Source: Loktanella fryxellensis
GTDB lineage: Bacteria > Pseudomonadota > Alphaproteobacteria > Rhodobacterales > Rhodobacteraceae
DNA length: 64,000 nt
Reading direction: 5' to 3'
Assembly (NCBI RefSeq): GCF_900110065.1
Contig: NZ_FOCI01000018.1
Location: forward strand, 1 to 64,000
Below are positions 63,901 to 64,000 of the stretch, in pieces. The notes below the pieces were generated by a model, which was not told the DNA's origin, did no database searches, and saw only the letters and a program-made list of their open reading frames with translations. Positions within the stretch are counted from its first letter, which is position 1; each line of letters opens with the position of its first letter. The position numbers and the translations under genes are program-made.

Positions 63901-64000
63901 GCGAGGGCGTAAATCCCCTTATCGGGAATAACATCGCCGTCGTCATCGCCTCACTCGGGCGACCGCAGAACGTGGCGGCGCTGCTGGATAGGCTGGCGCT
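63897..64000 (+). CDS. Glycosyltransferase, N-terminal fragment
   Basis: An ATG overlapping the pyruvyl transferase stop (ATGA) opens a frame to the window edge: 34 residues including NNIAVVIASLGRPQNVAALL, the opening beta strand and loop of a family 2 GT-A domain. It continues the same operon. Only the family can be suggested. Confidence 0.7.
   Translation, partial: MSEGVNPLIGNNIAVVIASLGRPQNVAALLDRLA

Overview
The window is about two thirds G+C, gene dense, and reads as part of an extrachromosomal replicon (plasmid or chromid) of a marine Rhodobacteraceae (Roseobacter-group) alphaproteobacterium. The reasons are a RepA-type replication module with parA/parB and iterons, the family make-up (DUF2793 protein, Rcc01079-type spike protein, YjbF/YjbH pair, RTX proteins) and the codon and start-site style. 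This is inference from protein families; no rRNA or tRNA gene was seen to fix the taxon.

Left third (1-23.4 kb): a surface-polysaccharide locus. It holds three family-2 glycosyltransferases (the first cut by the window edge), YjbH and YjbF export proteins, a KpsM-type permease, a phosphohexomutase, a membrane-bound CapD/WbpM-type nucleotide-sugar dehydratase, an initiating sugar transferase with a small epimerase, an outer-membrane export lipoprotein, UDP-galactopyranose mutase with its own glycosyltransferase, and KpsE and KpsT. Two large RTX (calcium-binding repeat) proteins lie among them.

Replication module (23.4-27.5 kb): parB and parA read leftward and repA rightward. The parA-repA gap carries three 22-bp iterons and a perfect DnaA box. 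Two nearly identical 25-bp palindrome-plus-tail sequences on either side of parB are likely centromere (parS) sites.

Middle (27.5-47.8 kb): an amino-sugar utilisation island. RidA and NagB, a cytoplasmic GH20 hexosaminidase, NagA, a ROK kinase, Gfo/Idh/MocA and SDR oxidoreductases, an MFS permease, CutC, two M81-family proteins, a D-threonine-aldolase-like PLP enzyme, an NTF2-like protein and a complete sugar ABC transporter appear to be under one RpiR-type regulator. A repeated near-palindrome, GAAAATGAATTTC, occurs at both control regions and is the likely operator. The set would import and split GlcNAc-containing disaccharides and feed fructose-6-phosphate metabolism; the M81 and PLP enzymes point to an additional, unassigned substituent on the sugar.

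Right part (47.9-64 kb): UDP-glucose dehydrogenase preceded by a coupled 40-residue ORF, HtpX protease, a cystine-type amino-acid ABC transporter, a membrane-anchored response regulator, a large HAD-superfamily protein, a spike-base/esterase-fibre pair resembling gene-transfer-agent head spikes, a PPP-family phosphatase, ManC, a family-4 glycosyltransferase, a polysaccharide pyruvyl transferase and the start of another glycosyltransferase. Together the two ends supply GDP-mannose, UDP-glucuronate, UDP-galactofuranose and a 6-deoxy-amino sugar precursor, and an ABC-type exporter for a pyruvylated polysaccharide. No insertion sequence, CRISPR array, tRNA or rRNA was recognised.
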